From Oceanobacillus chungangensis (lineage in GTDB: Bacteria; Bacillota; Bacilli; Bacillales; Amphibacillaceae), in NCBI RefSeq assembly GCF_003369565.1, contig NZ_PIOD01000016.1, positions 22,581 to 86,580 on the forward strand: a stretch of 64,000 nucleotides of DNA, read 5' to 3'. Position numbers and translations under genes: made by a program. Shown one piece after another: positions 35,204 to 44,412 of the stretch; positions within the stretch are counted from its first letter, which is position 1, and each line of letters opens with the position of its first letter. Under the pieces are notes generated by a model. The model made no database searches. It worked only from the letters and a program-made list of their open reading frames with translations, and was not told the DNA's origin.

Positions 35204-35722
35204 ATGAAATTCTGTATGAATTTTGGTGATACAAATTTTATTGGAGTAGCAAATGCTGATACATACAAATCATTCGTAGACGAAGATTGGGAGCTAGATA
35301 ATCTATTGCAACATTTTGGAGATGAGATGAAGCAAGGGCATATTTTAGTTTTTCAAATGACTGAAGAAGGAATTGAATATTCTTGGAGAGTGGATGTTAG
35401 AGTAGAAACAGAAGAAATTGCTCATAAATGCTTTAGGAAAGCAGGAGGGTATATAGAAGTAACGGAAAATCAACTATATTTAGTTGACTATGACTGCCTT
35501 ACAATGGCTGCTCAGTTTGAAGATAACAAAGTCCCTGATAAAAATTGTTCCAAATATAGGATTGAGATAGAAAACGGATTTTATAAGGTTGAAATAGCTC
35601 AATATTATAACGTAGATAAAGATGAATATGTTGGAATAAGGGAGACAGACATTTTGATGAATTTCATAAAGGTATCGGACATTGAACCAATTGCTGAAAG
35701 TGTTTTTTGGTGTACATATTAA
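35204..35722 (+). CDS. Hypothetical protein, no family recognised
   Basis: A 172-residue soluble, acidic protein without signal peptide or membrane helix. It alternates predicted beta strands (ILVFQMTEEGIEYSWRVDVRVE) and ends FIKVSDIEPIAESVFWCTY. AAAGGGGGG lies eight bases before the ATG, so it is very probably translated. It stands alone, in an AT-rich stretch next to a possible insertion-sequence scar, which fits acquisition by transfer (inference). An immunity-type or DUF protein is possible, but I do not assign one. Confidence 0.65.
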   Translation: MKFCMNFGDTNFIGVANADTYKSFVDEDWELDNLLQHFGDEMKQGHILVFQMTEEGIEYSWRVDVRVETEEIAHKCFRKAGGYIEVTENQLYLVDYDCLTMAAQFEDNKVPDKNCSKYRIEIENGFYKVEIAQYYNVDKDEYVGIRETDILMNFIKVSDIEPIAESVFWCTY

Positions 35723-35762
35723 GTTGATAATAGGGATGCTACCTGTCCCTTTCTTCAACTAA
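35720..35762 (+). terminator. Terminator of the hypothetical gene
   Basis: AAGTTGA pairs with TCAACT outside an AGGGA/TCCCT stem; the outer arm overlaps the gene stop. Confidence 0.55.
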
Positions 35763-36127
35763 CTGGTGCTTTAGTTGATTAATAAAATTGACCAGCGGAA
35801 TCCTTTAATGTAATTATATTTAGTTATGAATCTGATTGCAGTGCTGCTCGTTTTTCAGCGCGGATGGGTGGTTGCATAATAATATATTCATGGACCTAAT
35901 TTTCGCAGTGATACGTTTGTCCAGCTGTTATTTCACACTCTACTCGCTATTTTTCCTGGTATTGACATTTTCCTGACTTTCTTCACAATTCTCCTCAAAA
36001 AAAGTCCACCAATCTCCTAACAAAAAACGGAAACTTTTTACAAATACAACGTTTAACCTGATGTCATCGCTGAGTTTATAGTATAATAATGCTACAACAT
36101 GATTTGAAATTAATGGAGGAAAAATAA
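35763..36127. other. Intergenic region, promoter of the downstream gene pair
   Basis: No gene seen. A TATAAT box at about 36080, in AGTATAATAATGC, is a likely -10 for the gene starting at 36128; no good -35 box was found. Confidence 0.4.
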
Positions 36128-36583
36128 ATGAAAAAGATTTTAGCAGCATTACTCGCAATAACATTAGTATTCTCACCACTTGGCAATATTCTTTTACAAG
36201 ATCAGCCGACAACCGTTGAGGCAAAGGGTTATAAATCTGGAAAGAAAGGCTTTAACTTCAACAATAATAATAACAACAAATCAAGCAATAATTCATTTTT
36301 CCAAAACAATAAGAAAGACTCTGTTTCGAACAATAAATCAACAGCCAACAAAGCAGATAATAAGGGTGGCTTTATGTCCGGCGGTCTGATGAAAGGACTT
36401 ATGCTTGGTGGACTTGCTGGATTACTATTTGGCGGACTTTTTGCCAATATGGGTATGTTAGGTTCCCTTCTAGGACTTGCAGTTAATATTCTCGCAATTG
36501 TCGTTTTAATTGGGATTATCCGCAAAATCTTCTCATTCTTTAAAAATAAGAAAAAAGAGGATACAAATCCATGGAGAAGCTAG
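36128..36583 (+). CDS. Exported Asn-rich membrane protein (often labelled Tim44-like)
   Basis: A 151-residue protein with a signal peptide ending near VEAKG, then a basic Asn/Ser/Lys-rich linker with runs of Asn. A Gly/Leu-rich double membrane segment (about 78-135, GGLMKGLMLGGLAGLLFGGLFANMG) and a short charged end NPWRS follow. Similar bacillar proteins are sometimes annotated as preprotein translocase Tim44-like, without functional proof. TGGAGG precedes the ATG. It overlaps the next gene by 13 bases, so the two are coupled. Confidence 0.8.
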   Translation: MKKILAALLAITLVFSPLGNILLQDQPTTVEAKGYKSGKKGFNFNNNNNNKSSNNSFFQNNKKDSVSNNKSTANKADNKGGFMSGGLMKGLMLGGLAGLLFGGLFANMGMLGSLLGLAVNILAIVVLIGIIRKIFSFFKNKKKEDTNPWRS

Positions 36584-36858
36584 TCATTCCTGAACAAGAT
36601 ATTATCAACGCGATTTGTGTATATATCGCTAGAAAAAAACAAGTAACACCAGAAGAAGTCGAAGTAGAGCTTATGTATGACGATGACACTGGTTTCTCCG
36701 CAGAAGCCTTTGTTGCTGGCCGTAAGCAGGTCCTTATCACAGGAAATATGATTGAGGCTCTGCGAATGTGGCTAGAGGAGTATTTAAACAGGGATCCATT
36801 TTCCGGAATTAAACTCGAGCTCGATGATGAAGAAGGTATCATAGCGATTATTAGATAA
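36571..36858 (+). CDS. yxcD: DUF2653 family protein YxcD
   Basis: A 95-residue soluble acidic protein close to B. subtilis YxcD: MEKLVIPEQDIINAICVYIA at the start, VELMYDDDTGFSAEAF in the middle and DPFSGIKLELDDEEGIIA at the end. Function is unknown. The ATG lies inside the last codons of the upstream membrane-protein gene, which suggests the two products work together. A perfect terminator follows. Confidence 0.88.
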   Translation: MEKLVIPEQDIINAICVYIARKKQVTPEEVEVELMYDDDTGFSAEAFVAGRKQVLITGNMIEALRMWLEEYLNRDPFSGIKLELDDEEGIIAIIR

Positions 36859-36861
36859 TAA

Positions 36862-36898
36862 AAAATGGTCATAGGGTGCAGCACCCTATGACCATTTC
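36862..36898. terminator. Bidirectional terminator between yxcD and the bce operon
   Basis: AAATGGTCATAGGGTGC pairs perfectly with GCACCCTATGACCATTT. Confidence 0.92.
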
Positions 36899-38770
36899 TT
36901 ATATTGCTTCTTTTATTTGCTTCGTATAGAAGTATCGGACGATAAAGAAGTAGATAATCTGAATAATCAAGAATGTCCCTAGCACCGTCACCGATTGTTT
37001 AAACAAATTATAATAGAACATATGTGATAATGCAGTAAGCGCAACTGCGCCATGAACAAGTGCAACAACAATAGGTGCAAAAAAGAGAATTGCAGTCTGT
37101 CTGTTCAGCACTTTTTTCAGTTCCTTTTCCGTTAATCCCATTTTGGAAATGGACTTGAACTTCTGTTTGTCTTCGTCTAAATCAGAATAAAGTCGGAAAT
37201 AGAGGAAGCTTCCAGCAGAAACGAAGAAGACAATCCCAATGAATAGCCCGACAAACAAAATCATTCCATATGCCTTATTCATTTGATACAGTTGATAATC
37301 AACAGCAAAGAATTCATATGTTGTAATTTCTTCATATAGCTTCTCAGATGCATCAAGGATATTTTCCTTTCCATCTGTAGACTGCCATGCATAGTAAATC
37401 ATTTCACTGTTTGCATTCGGCAACGCCTCGTAATCATTATCTGAAACAACATAATAGGAACCAGATGCTGGTAAGGCCCTTGAGTAGATAACTTCATCCG
37501 GGTTTGGTTCCAGCGTTACACCAGTATTCAGCTCAACCGCTTGTGTCAACAACTCTTCAGTCTGTTCAAACGGAATCCCTTCAAATTTGACAAGACTCAT
37601 CTGCCCATCTTGAATATCAACGGTTTCCTCACCAATCAGCTTAGCAAATCGATTAAAATCCGATTCCTTTGCGATTAAAATACTTGGGTCGTCGCCTATT
37701 TGGTAATAGCGAAGAATGGTTTGCTCCATATCTGTTTCAATATTTTCATCCTGTAATGTTTGATTGATTAAAGCAATATCCTCTGCTTCATATTCATCAT
37801 AAACCTGATACGTAAATGTATTGGGATTCATTATTTTCATTCCATCTGTAAGAAATGCTTGAAATCCGTACAATGTACCAATTGCACTAAATGCTACTGT
37901 AGAAATTATCGCTACCATGAAAAACGTACGCGCATTATCTTTCATCCGGAAAGATAGATCGGAGAAGAGAATCATATTGGTTTTGTGCCAAAAAATGTTT
38001 TCCTTCTTCTTAAGCTTACGAATAATATAAACGCTTAATTGCGTGAACAGGAAATAGCTGCCTATAATAACGACCACGATTACTGGTATCATTACGACGA
38101 TTACTAGCGTTCCCTCAGCAAGCAGTGCCACTACATATCCTGAAGCGAGTAACAACACAGTAATAATCGTCAGGAAAATATTCGCTTTCGGTTCACCTTT
38201 CGATACCTTATCCCCTTTAATTAAGTCGATAAGCTTCTTGCTTCTCAGTACATAGGAAACAAAAAGGGAAATAACGAAGAACAACACAATAAACGAGACA
38301 AAGGACAAACCGATTGCCTCTATTGGAAAATAGAAATTCAGTGCGCCATCAATAATTAGCAAGTTTTCTGCAATTAATAATATCCCTTTAGCAAACACAA
38401 GCCCAAGAATAATCCCCCCGAGTGTTGCAAACAATCCAATTACCATGTTTTCTAAAAACACCATCGAACGAATTTGTCGCAAAGACATTCCTTGCATCAT
38501 TAATAATCCGAATTCTTTCTTACGAGACTGAAGAAAAGAACTCATCGAATATAAGACGAAGAAGAAAGAAAAGACATAAATAATTCCCCCAGCGACATAC
38601 ATTCCTTGCTGGACACTCCCATGCATATCATCGCCAGAAAGTGTCGGGTGGAAGGCGAAAATCGCGAATGTGAAAAATACCATTACCGTAAACATACTGC
38701 TTAAAAAGTATGCAGCATACAACCGTTTATTACGGACGACATTATTAAACGCGAACTGACGAAAAGTCAT
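36899..38770 (-). CDS. BceB-type ABC transporter permease (antimicrobial-peptide sensing and resistance)
   Basis: A 623-residue permease of the peptide-7-exporter class: ten predicted membrane helices with a large external domain of about 200 residues between helices VII and VIII (about 310-515), which in BceB-type proteins recognises the peptide. The start reads MTFRQFAFNNVVRN, typical of the class, with AGGAGG eight bases before ATG 38770; the ATG two codons earlier is too close to the SD. It overlaps the ATPase gene by 26 bases. It should work with the ATPase and signal to the histidine kinase. Confidence 0.93.
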   Translation of the reverse strand: MTFRQFAFNNVVRNKRLYAAYFLSSMFTVMVFFTFAIFAFHPTLSGDDMHGSVQQGMYVAGGIIYVFSFFFVLYSMSSFLQSRKKEFGLLMMQGMSLRQIRSMVFLENMVIGLFATLGGIILGLVFAKGILLIAENLLIIDGALNFYFPIEAIGLSFVSFIVLFFVISLFVSYVLRSKKLIDLIKGDKVSKGEPKANIFLTIITVLLLASGYVVALLAEGTLVIVVMIPVIVVVIIGSYFLFTQLSVYIIRKLKKKENIFWHKTNMILFSDLSFRMKDNARTFFMVAIISTVAFSAIGTLYGFQAFLTDGMKIMNPNTFTYQVYDEYEAEDIALINQTLQDENIETDMEQTILRYYQIGDDPSILIAKESDFNRFAKLIGEETVDIQDGQMSLVKFEGIPFEQTEELLTQAVELNTGVTLEPNPDEVIYSRALPASGSYYVVSDNDYEALPNANSEMIYYAWQSTDGKENILDASEKLYEEITTYEFFAVDYQLYQMNKAYGMILFVGLFIGIVFFVSAGSFLYFRLYSDLDEDKQKFKSISKMGLTEKELKKVLNRQTAILFFAPIVVALVHGAVALTALSHMFYYNLFKQSVTVLGTFLIIQIIYFFIVRYFYTKQIKEAI

Positions 38771-39509
38771 TTGCATCGCCTCCTAATAACGAAAGTGTAT
38801 CGATAATCTTTTGGAAAAAGGCTTGGCGATTATCACCGCGGTGGATTTCCGAATAGAATTTCCCGTCCCGGATGAATACAACTCGATTACAATAACTCGC
38901 AGCTTGCGGATCATGGGTTACAAGCATCATCGTAGCCTTGTCCCGTTGATTAATTTGTTCGAGCATGCCCATTACATCTTTAGAGGCCTTGGAGTCAAGA
39001 TTTCCCGTTGGTTCATCTGCTAATAACAGTTTTGGTGTATGAATCATTGCTCTTGCTACTGCAGCACGCTGGGCTTGCCCGCCAGATATCTCATACGTAC
39101 GCTTTTTCAAAATCGGCGTAATTCCTAGTCTTTCAGCAACTTCACCTACCTTCTGCTTCATCTCTTTCACGCTTTTTCCGTCCAAGGTTAATGGGAGTAC
39201 AATGTTTTCCTCCACCGTTAATGTATGTAGTAAATTAAATTCCTGGAAGACGAAACCTAATTCACGTCTGCGGAACTTCGCTAATTCTTCTTTTTTAAGT
39301 TGATGGGCATTTTTTCCATTAATTAAAATTTCGCCCGTTGTTGGTTCATCGATCGTTGCAATCATATTAAGCAGCGTTGTTTTCCCACTTCCAGAAGGAC
39401 CCATAATCCCAACAAATTCGCCCTCTTCAATTGTTAAATTTATATCTGTTAGCGCTCGATATGCGATTTTACCTTCATAAATTTTACTTACTTGCTTTAC
39501 ATTCAGCAT
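38745..39509 (-). CDS. BceA-type ABC transporter ATP-binding protein
   Basis: A 254-residue ATPase with Walker A GPSGSGKTT, signature ISGGQAQRAAVARAM, Walker [12 protein letters not shown] and the BceA-type tail FFQKIIDTLSLLGGDANDFS. ATG 39509 is used, with AAAGGAGATC upstream; a GTG lies just before it. It drives the BceB-type permease. A Bce box and a -10 lie 40-110 bases upstream, giving the transporter genes their own inducible promoter. Confidence 0.93.
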   Translation of the reverse strand: MLNVKQVSKIYEGKIAYRALTDINLTIEEGEFVGIMGPSGSGKTTLLNMIATIDEPTTGEILINGKNAHQLKKEELAKFRRRELGFVFQEFNLLHTLTVEENIVLPLTLDGKSVKEMKQKVGEVAERLGITPILKKRTYEISGGQAQRAAVARAMIHTPKLLLADEPTGNLDSKASKDVMGMLEQINQRDKATMMLVTHDPQAASYCNRVVFIRDGKFYSEIHRGDNRQAFFQKIIDTLSLLGGDANDFSSVRV

Positions 39510-39553
39510 CACAAGATCTCCTTTCAGCTTATGTTTCGTTTTGATCTGTGATT

Positions 39554-39621
39554 AGTATAGCGCCTGGTCCTCTTCCTTAACTATCGATTCCTCTTTCAAA
39601 TACCTTACAGTGTTGTAAGGT
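39554..39621 (-). promoter_or_regulatory. BceR-type binding site and -10 box ahead of the transporter genes
   Basis: At 39602-39621 ACCTTACA, four bases, TGTAAGGT is a perfect inverted repeat containing TTACA-N4-TGTAA, the known form of Bce-type regulator boxes. It overlaps the last codons of the kinase gene. A TATACT -10 lies at 39559-39554 with a poor -35, as expected for an activated promoter. Confidence 0.75.
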
Positions 39622-40606
39622 TCTGTGTTTCAGAGAATATTATTCGGATGCTTGTCCCCTCGCCAACCTCCGATTCCAGCTCAATCCGATGCCCAAGATG
39701 ATCAGCCGCTTCCTTTAGCAAATATAAGCCCATTCCTGTTGATTCCCGGTACTTCCTTCCGTTTTCACCAGTATAAAAGGCATCGAAAATTCGCTTTCTA
39801 TCAGTATCTGGAATACCAGAACCAAAGTCTGTAACTTCTAACACCGCTTCATTAGCTCGTTCATAAATGGAAATAATGATACGATTACTTTTACCTGCCG
39901 AATAATTCACGGCATTATTAATAAGCTGTGAGAGCATGAAAAACAGCCATTTCTCATCGGTTTCCACCATAACCCCTTCAGTTCCCACCTGCAGCTTCGG
40001 GTATACTTGATTACGAATATAAAATCTTTTGTTTTCCCCATTAACTTCATTTACAACATCGACTATAGGAACCTGCTTGATATGGAAATCCTGTTCAATC
40101 GTTCGAAGACGAGCCATATACAGGATGGTGTTTAAGCCTATTTTCATCCTGTCTGTCTCTTCACGGATATTAGAGGAGTCGGGTTCATCAAGGTTTTGTG
40201 CGGACAACTCTATGACAGATAAAGGCGTCTTCATTTGATGTACCCACTGATCCATAAACTTACGATGATCCCCCTGCTCAGATTCTAGTTGCTTTATTTC
40301 CTGCATATATAACCGATATTGCTCCTTCAGTAACCGATCAACCGCCTTCGATAGAGGTGAAAAATCCGTGTCCTGGTAGGAATCATCTAATTTCTTAAGA
40401 GGTTCACTAAGCCGCTTATAGAACTTACGGCGACTATAATAATTGTATAGAAGATAACAGCCAAGAAAAAAGAGTACAAGGAAGATAGCATAAATCGCTG
40501 CACTTGTTTCATGATAACCATCAAGCCAATAAATCGAAGCAATCAGGATGAATTGGATTACTTGGAGGACAATCAATGGCGCATGTTCTTCGAAAAAGAG
40601 CTTCAT
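39605..40606 (-). CDS. BceS-type intramembrane-sensing histidine kinase
   Basis: A 333-residue sensor kinase with two close N-terminal membrane helices (about 11-28 and 36-54) and almost no external loop, the hallmark of BceS-like kinases that read the state of the ABC transporter. The phosphoacceptor motif is HQMKTPLSVIELSA (about 117-130). N, G1 and G2 ATP-binding boxes follow (NNAVNYS, DFGSGIP, GMGLYL). ATG overlaps the regulator stop (ATGA). It phosphorylates the response regulator encoded upstream. Confidence 0.94.
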   Translation of the reverse strand: MKLFFEEHAPLIVLQVIQFILIASIYWLDGYHETSAAIYAIFLVLFFLGCYLLYNYYSRRKFYKRLSEPLKKLDDSYQDTDFSPLSKAVDRLLKEQYRLYMQEIKQLESEQGDHRKFMDQWVHQMKTPLSVIELSAQNLDEPDSSNIREETDRMKIGLNTILYMARLRTIEQDFHIKQVPIVDVVNEVNGENKRFYIRNQVYPKLQVGTEGVMVETDEKWLFFMLSQLINNAVNYSAGKSNRIIISIYERANEAVLEVTDFGSGIPDTDRKRIFDAFYTGENGRKYRESTGMGLYLLKEAADHLGHRIELESEVGEGTSIRIIFSETQNLTTL

Positions 40607-41310
40607 TGCTCATCCTCCTTCGTCCATGAAACTTGCAGACGATAGCCAGCACCGCGGACCGTCTCCACCGCATCCTCAATTCCAATCGACTGGAATTTCT
40701 TCCGTACCCGTGTAATATTCACATTAAGTGTATTTTCATCAACATATGTTTGGTCATCCCATAGCTTTGCCAGTAAATCCTCACGCCCAGCCACTCGCGG
40801 ATAACGCTCTAGCAAGCTTTCTATAATATCAGCTTCCTTTTTGGATAAAGAGGTCCCGTTTCCAGCATAGCTCAGTTCTAATCTTTCAGGAAAAAAATGG
40901 AGACCCTCCCTTTCAAGCACACGCTCCTCCGTCTTTGCTGCATATTCCCCATATGCGCGGCGCAGCTGACTCCGAATCTTCGCCATCACTATTTCCGGGT
41001 GAAACGGCTTGGTTATATAGTCATCGCCACCATTTTCAATTGCCATCACCTGATCCATCTCCCCAATTCTTGCAGAAATAAAAATAACCGGACAAATCGA
41101 TTCCTTGCGAATTTGCCGACACCAATAATAGCCATCATAGCTTGGGAGATTAATATCAAGCAATACAAGATCAGGTGTATGCTGACGGAAAGTCTCCATT
41201 ACATAATCAAAATCTGTTACCTTGATTACCTCGAATCGATATTTTTCGATGTAATTGCGCAAGTGCTCCGCAATTTTTCGATCATCTTCTACGATCATTA
41301 TTTTCTTCAT
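40603..41310 (-). CDS. BceR-type OmpR-family response regulator
   Basis: A 235-residue regulator: a receiver domain with the acidic pair EDD near residues 8-10, phosphorylation site LVLLDINLP (Asp near 52) and Lys in ITKPF, then a winged-helix domain ending RVRKKFQSIGIEDAVETVRGAGYRL. I place the start at ATG 41310, eight bases after AAGGGGAG; the GTG nine bases earlier is too near the SD. First gene of the R-S-A-B module; it should bind the box at 39602-39621. Confidence 0.95.
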   Translation of the reverse strand: MKKIMIVEDDRKIAEHLRNYIEKYRFEVIKVTDFDYVMETFRQHTPDLVLLDINLPSYDGYYWCRQIRKESICPVIFISARIGEMDQVMAIENGGDDYITKPFHPEIVMAKIRSQLRRAYGEYAAKTEERVLEREGLHFFPERLELSYAGNGTSLSKKEADIIESLLERYPRVAGREDLLAKLWDDQTYVDENTLNVNITRVRKKFQSIGIEDAVETVRGAGYRLQVSWTKEDEQ

Positions 41311-41520
41311 ACCGCTCACTCCCCTTATTCAACACAATTATGGCATATTGTTGCGGTACCTGTCACTCCCCGTATTTTTGTCGAATATCAGCCTCATTCC
41401 TTGATATATCAGTGATTTTTCAATTATATCGGTATTTTCCAAATTATCCTTACTTATCGATAGAACTTATCAGAAAATTACCTTATAATGATTGAAATGA
41501 CGGAAAGGAGATTAAGAGAA

Positions 41521-42429
41521 ATGCCAATTAAAATTCCGAAGCAATTACCTGCACATGATATTTTAGAAAAAGAGAATGTTTTTATCATGGATGAGACCAG
41601 AGCGAACACTCAAGACATACGTCCATTACAAATAGTTATTGTTAACCTTATGCCGGAAAAGGAACGAACTGAAACCCAATTAATGCGGCTATTAGGTAAT
41701 TCACCATTACAAGTCAACGTGACATTAATCCACACTGCAACGCACGATTCTAAAAATGTGAGCCAATCCCATTTGAATCAGTTTTATAACACGTTTGATA
41801 ATATACGTGACACTAAATTTGATGGTATGATCATTACAGGGGCACCTGTTGAACTGCTGCCATTTGAGGAAGTGGATTATTGGGAAGAACTGAAGAAAAT
41901 TATGGACTGGTCAAAAACAAATGTTACATCTGTTTTTCATATTTGCTGGGGTGCACAGGCTGCTCTCTACCATCATTATGGTATTGGTAAATTTGAGCTG
42001 CCTCGCAAATGTACAGGAGTAATTAATCATACGATTACCGATACGACTATAAGACTTATTCGCGGCTTTGATGATGAATTCTTAGCACCACACTCTCGTT
42101 ATACAAGTGTAGCTGTAGAGGAAGTTAATGCGAATGAAGCGTTAATTCCACTAGCTATCACAGAGGATGGCGATCCATTCCTTATGCTCTCAAAAGACGA
42201 GAAGCATGTAATGGTCACAGGTCACTTGGAATACGATAATAAAACCCTTGCTGATGAATATTACCGCGATTTAAATAAAGGACTAGAAACAGACATTCCA
42301 AGAAATTATTTTCCAAACGATAATCCTGATGAAAAGCCGCTAAATCGTTGGCGTTCACATGCCCATCTTTTATTTTCCAATTGGCTTAATTATTATGTAT
42401 ATCAAGAAACACCATATGAATGGAAATAG
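41521..42429 (+). CDS. metA: Homoserine O-acetyltransferase (MetA family)
   Basis: A 302-residue cytosolic enzyme that activates the homoserine hydroxyl in methionine synthesis. The nucleophile Cys142 lies in HICWGAQA, and His235 and Glu237 in GHLEYD complete the site. Residue 111 is Glu (GAPVELL). In MetA enzymes Glu111 goes with acetyl-CoA and Gly111 with succinyl-CoA, so acetyl-CoA is the likely donor. ATG 41521 has AAAGGAGA nine bases upstream. No S-box is visible in the 210-base upstream gap, unlike metNIQ. A terminator follows. Confidence 0.95.
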   Translation: MPIKIPKQLPAHDILEKENVFIMDETRANTQDIRPLQIVIVNLMPEKERTETQLMRLLGNSPLQVNVTLIHTATHDSKNVSQSHLNQFYNTFDNIRDTKFDGMIITGAPVELLPFEEVDYWEELKKIMDWSKTNVTSVFHICWGAQAALYHHYGIGKFELPRKCTGVINHTITDTTIRLIRGFDDEFLAPHSRYTSVAVEEVNANEALIPLAITEDGDPFLMLSKDEKHVMVTGHLEYDNKTLADEYYRDLNKGLETDIPRNYFPNDNPDEKPLNRWRSHAHLLFSNWLNYYVYQETPYEWK

Positions 42430-42442
42430 ATGCTCCGACACT

Positions 42443-42496
42443 GGCGTAGAGCGCCTTGTTTCAATGACAAGGTAATCTACGCTCTGTTTTTACAGA
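42443..42496 (+). terminator. Terminator of metA
   Basis: GCGTAGA and TCTACGC enclose a second stem, CCTTGT/ACAAGG, followed by TCTGTTTTT. Confidence 0.85.
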
Positions 42497-42825
42497 GCAA
42501 TTTTTTAGAAGCTTATCAACTTTACCCTCATAGATTAGTAGAAATAAAAACCTTCCACGTTCTGCTATGATTCCAATACAATATATTTAACGATGCGCAG
42601 AAGGAAATATCGCAGCGTTCTTAAGATAGGCGATTTATTCAGAAGAATTTTTCATTAAAAAAACATAAGTAAAAACTTGACAAAACAGAAAAAACCAATT
42701 CGGCTTTTTGCTTCATTTTACAATAAGTGTTATACTTGTTAAGGTTGTTGTTTTTTGTGAAGCAGAGCACAAAAAACACGAATATATAATGTGAAATTAT
42801 TAACATAGGACTGGAGATGATATTT
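42497..42825. other. Intergenic region upstream of the NCS1 permease
   Basis: No gene seen. A TTTTTTGTG...GCACAAAAAA arm pair lies at about 42751-42775. A possible -10 TATACT sits in GTTATACTTG at about 42730-42739. No recognised riboswitch. Confidence 0.4.
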
Positions 42826-44226
42826 ATGAGATCTGTAGAATATACAGATCACGAAGTAGAGAATAATGGTAGTGATGATTATTCATTAGGTAAGGTACCT
42901 CGTGATAAGAGAAACATGGGCTGGTTAAGCATCACCAACATCACTTTTGGTATTGCGACAGCTATTTTTTATTTCCAAATGGGAAGTGTAATGGCACTTC
43001 AATTTGGTGCAATTAATGCAATTATTTCCGCCATTTATGCAATTATTGTTGCTGGTATATTAGGTACATTTATCGCTTACTTATCTGCAAAGTCAGGCAT
43101 GAACGTTAACTTATTATCCAGAGGTGGTGGATTCGGTTATATTGGCGCATCTCTAACCTCATTTATTTACGCCACCAACTTTATTATGTACTGTGCGTTA
43201 GAAGGCATGATTCTAGTCACTGCCGTCCACGAATTTTTTCCAGTAATCCCACAATGGGCATTAATTATTTTCTTCGGCTCCATTGTTATTCCATTAAATT
43301 GGTTTGGAATCAAACAATTGGATAAACTGCAAAAGTGGTCATTACCACTATTCTTCATTTTCTTAATAGCAGCTATCATTATGGCTACACGCACACCTTC
43401 AGTTTATGAAGGAAGTTTCTGGTCTTACATGCCAGAGGGCGTTCAAATTGGCGGAACCGCATTATTACTTTGTATTGGTATGCAGCACGGGATTATGGGC
43501 TTGACACCATTACTAGCTTCAGATTATGCACGTTTCCTTAAACCAAAAGACATGAAAATTGGTATATTTGCAATTGGATTTATCCCACAAATCTTCTGTT
43601 TCGGAGTAATGGGAGGTTTAGGAATCTGGTTTGGAGTTCGTTTAGGAGAACCTAACCCAGGTGTATATATCGTAATGCTTCTTGGTATTTGGGGAGCATT
43701 ATTTACAATGCTAACACAGGTAAGAATCAATATAACGAATATTTATAGTGGTTCGTTATCCCTATCGAATTTCTTTGAAAACATTTTCAAATTTAAACCA
43801 GGAAGACGTTTTTGGGTTGTCGTTACAGGCGTTGCTGCGATGATATTAATGCTCGGAAGCATCGTAAATCACCTTGATACGGTGATGACATTCCAGGGGG
43901 TATTCCTACTAGCATGGGCAGCGATTCTCGTAACGGATGCTGTATTCGTTAAACGTATCCTGAAGATTGGGCCCGGCTATTACGAAGAAAGACAACGGAA
44001 TCTATATAAATGGAATCCAGTCGGTGTCGTTTCTCTAATCGTCTCAAGTGGATTAGGTACCATTGCCGCACTCGGTTACTTAGGTACATTTTTACAAAGT
44101 ACTGCCGCATTCCTAGCAGCAATCTTAGCGTCTATCCTTACTGTCGTAATTGCGATTGCTACAAAAGGCAAATATTATATTAAAGCAGAAGACAGACACG
44201 TCGAAAGAGAAGATTATATCGCTTAA
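42826..44226 (+). CDS. NCS1-family (purine/cytosine permease-like) transporter
   Basis: A 466-residue protein with about twelve membrane helices. NCS1 features are the N-terminal DYSLGKVPRDKRNMGWLSITNI, SRGGGFGYIGASLTS in the first repeat, and the segment TQVRINITNIYSGSLSLSNFFE. Relatives take up cytosine, purines, allantoin or hydantoins with H+ or Na+; the substrate is not clear. ATG 42826 is preferred over ATG 42817, which touches the GGAG. No catabolic gene is adjacent. Confidence 0.88.
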   Translation: MRSVEYTDHEVENNGSDDYSLGKVPRDKRNMGWLSITNITFGIATAIFYFQMGSVMALQFGAINAIISAIYAIIVAGILGTFIAYLSAKSGMNVNLLSRGGGFGYIGASLTSFIYATNFIMYCALEGMILVTAVHEFFPVIPQWALIIFFGSIVIPLNWFGIKQLDKLQKWSLPLFFIFLIAAIIMATRTPSVYEGSFWSYMPEGVQIGGTALLLCIGMQHGIMGLTPLLASDYARFLKPKDMKIGIFAIGFIPQIFCFGVMGGLGIWFGVRLGEPNPGVYIVMLLGIWGALFTMLTQVRINITNIYSGSLSLSNFFENIFKFKPGRRFWVVVTGVAAMILMLGSIVNHLDTVMTFQGVFLLAWAAILVTDAVFVKRILKIGPGYYEERQRNLYKWNPVGVVSLIVSSGLGTIAALGYLGTFLQSTAAFLAAILASILTVVIAIATKGKYYIKAEDRHVEREDYIA

Positions 44227-44304
44227 TATTAAGATATTCTCTACCCAATTTTATACGATCAGTTTTAGCAGATTATATTGCTGCTAACAATTAAACAATA
44301 ATTC

Positions 44305-44336
44305 AACAACGCTCAGAATTTAATCTGGGCGTTGTT
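44305..44336 (+). terminator. Terminator of the NCS1 gene
   Basis: AACAACGCTCAGA pairs with TCTGGGCGTTGTT (one G-U). Confidence 0.75.
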
Positions 44337-44412
44337 GATGTATTCACAACTGTTTTAATGTCCTTCTTCACGAACTAAAAAAAGAGCGCCAATCCCGGAT
44401 TGAAGCGATTAA

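Noticed and set aside
36229-36525. 98-codon open frame antisense to the Asn-rich protein gene
   Set aside because: It is a mirror of low-complexity Asn/Gly codons on the coding strand, with no SD.
41311-41520. Search for an S-box or T-box before metA
   Set aside because: None of the conserved aptamer blocks or T-box sequence is present in this gap.
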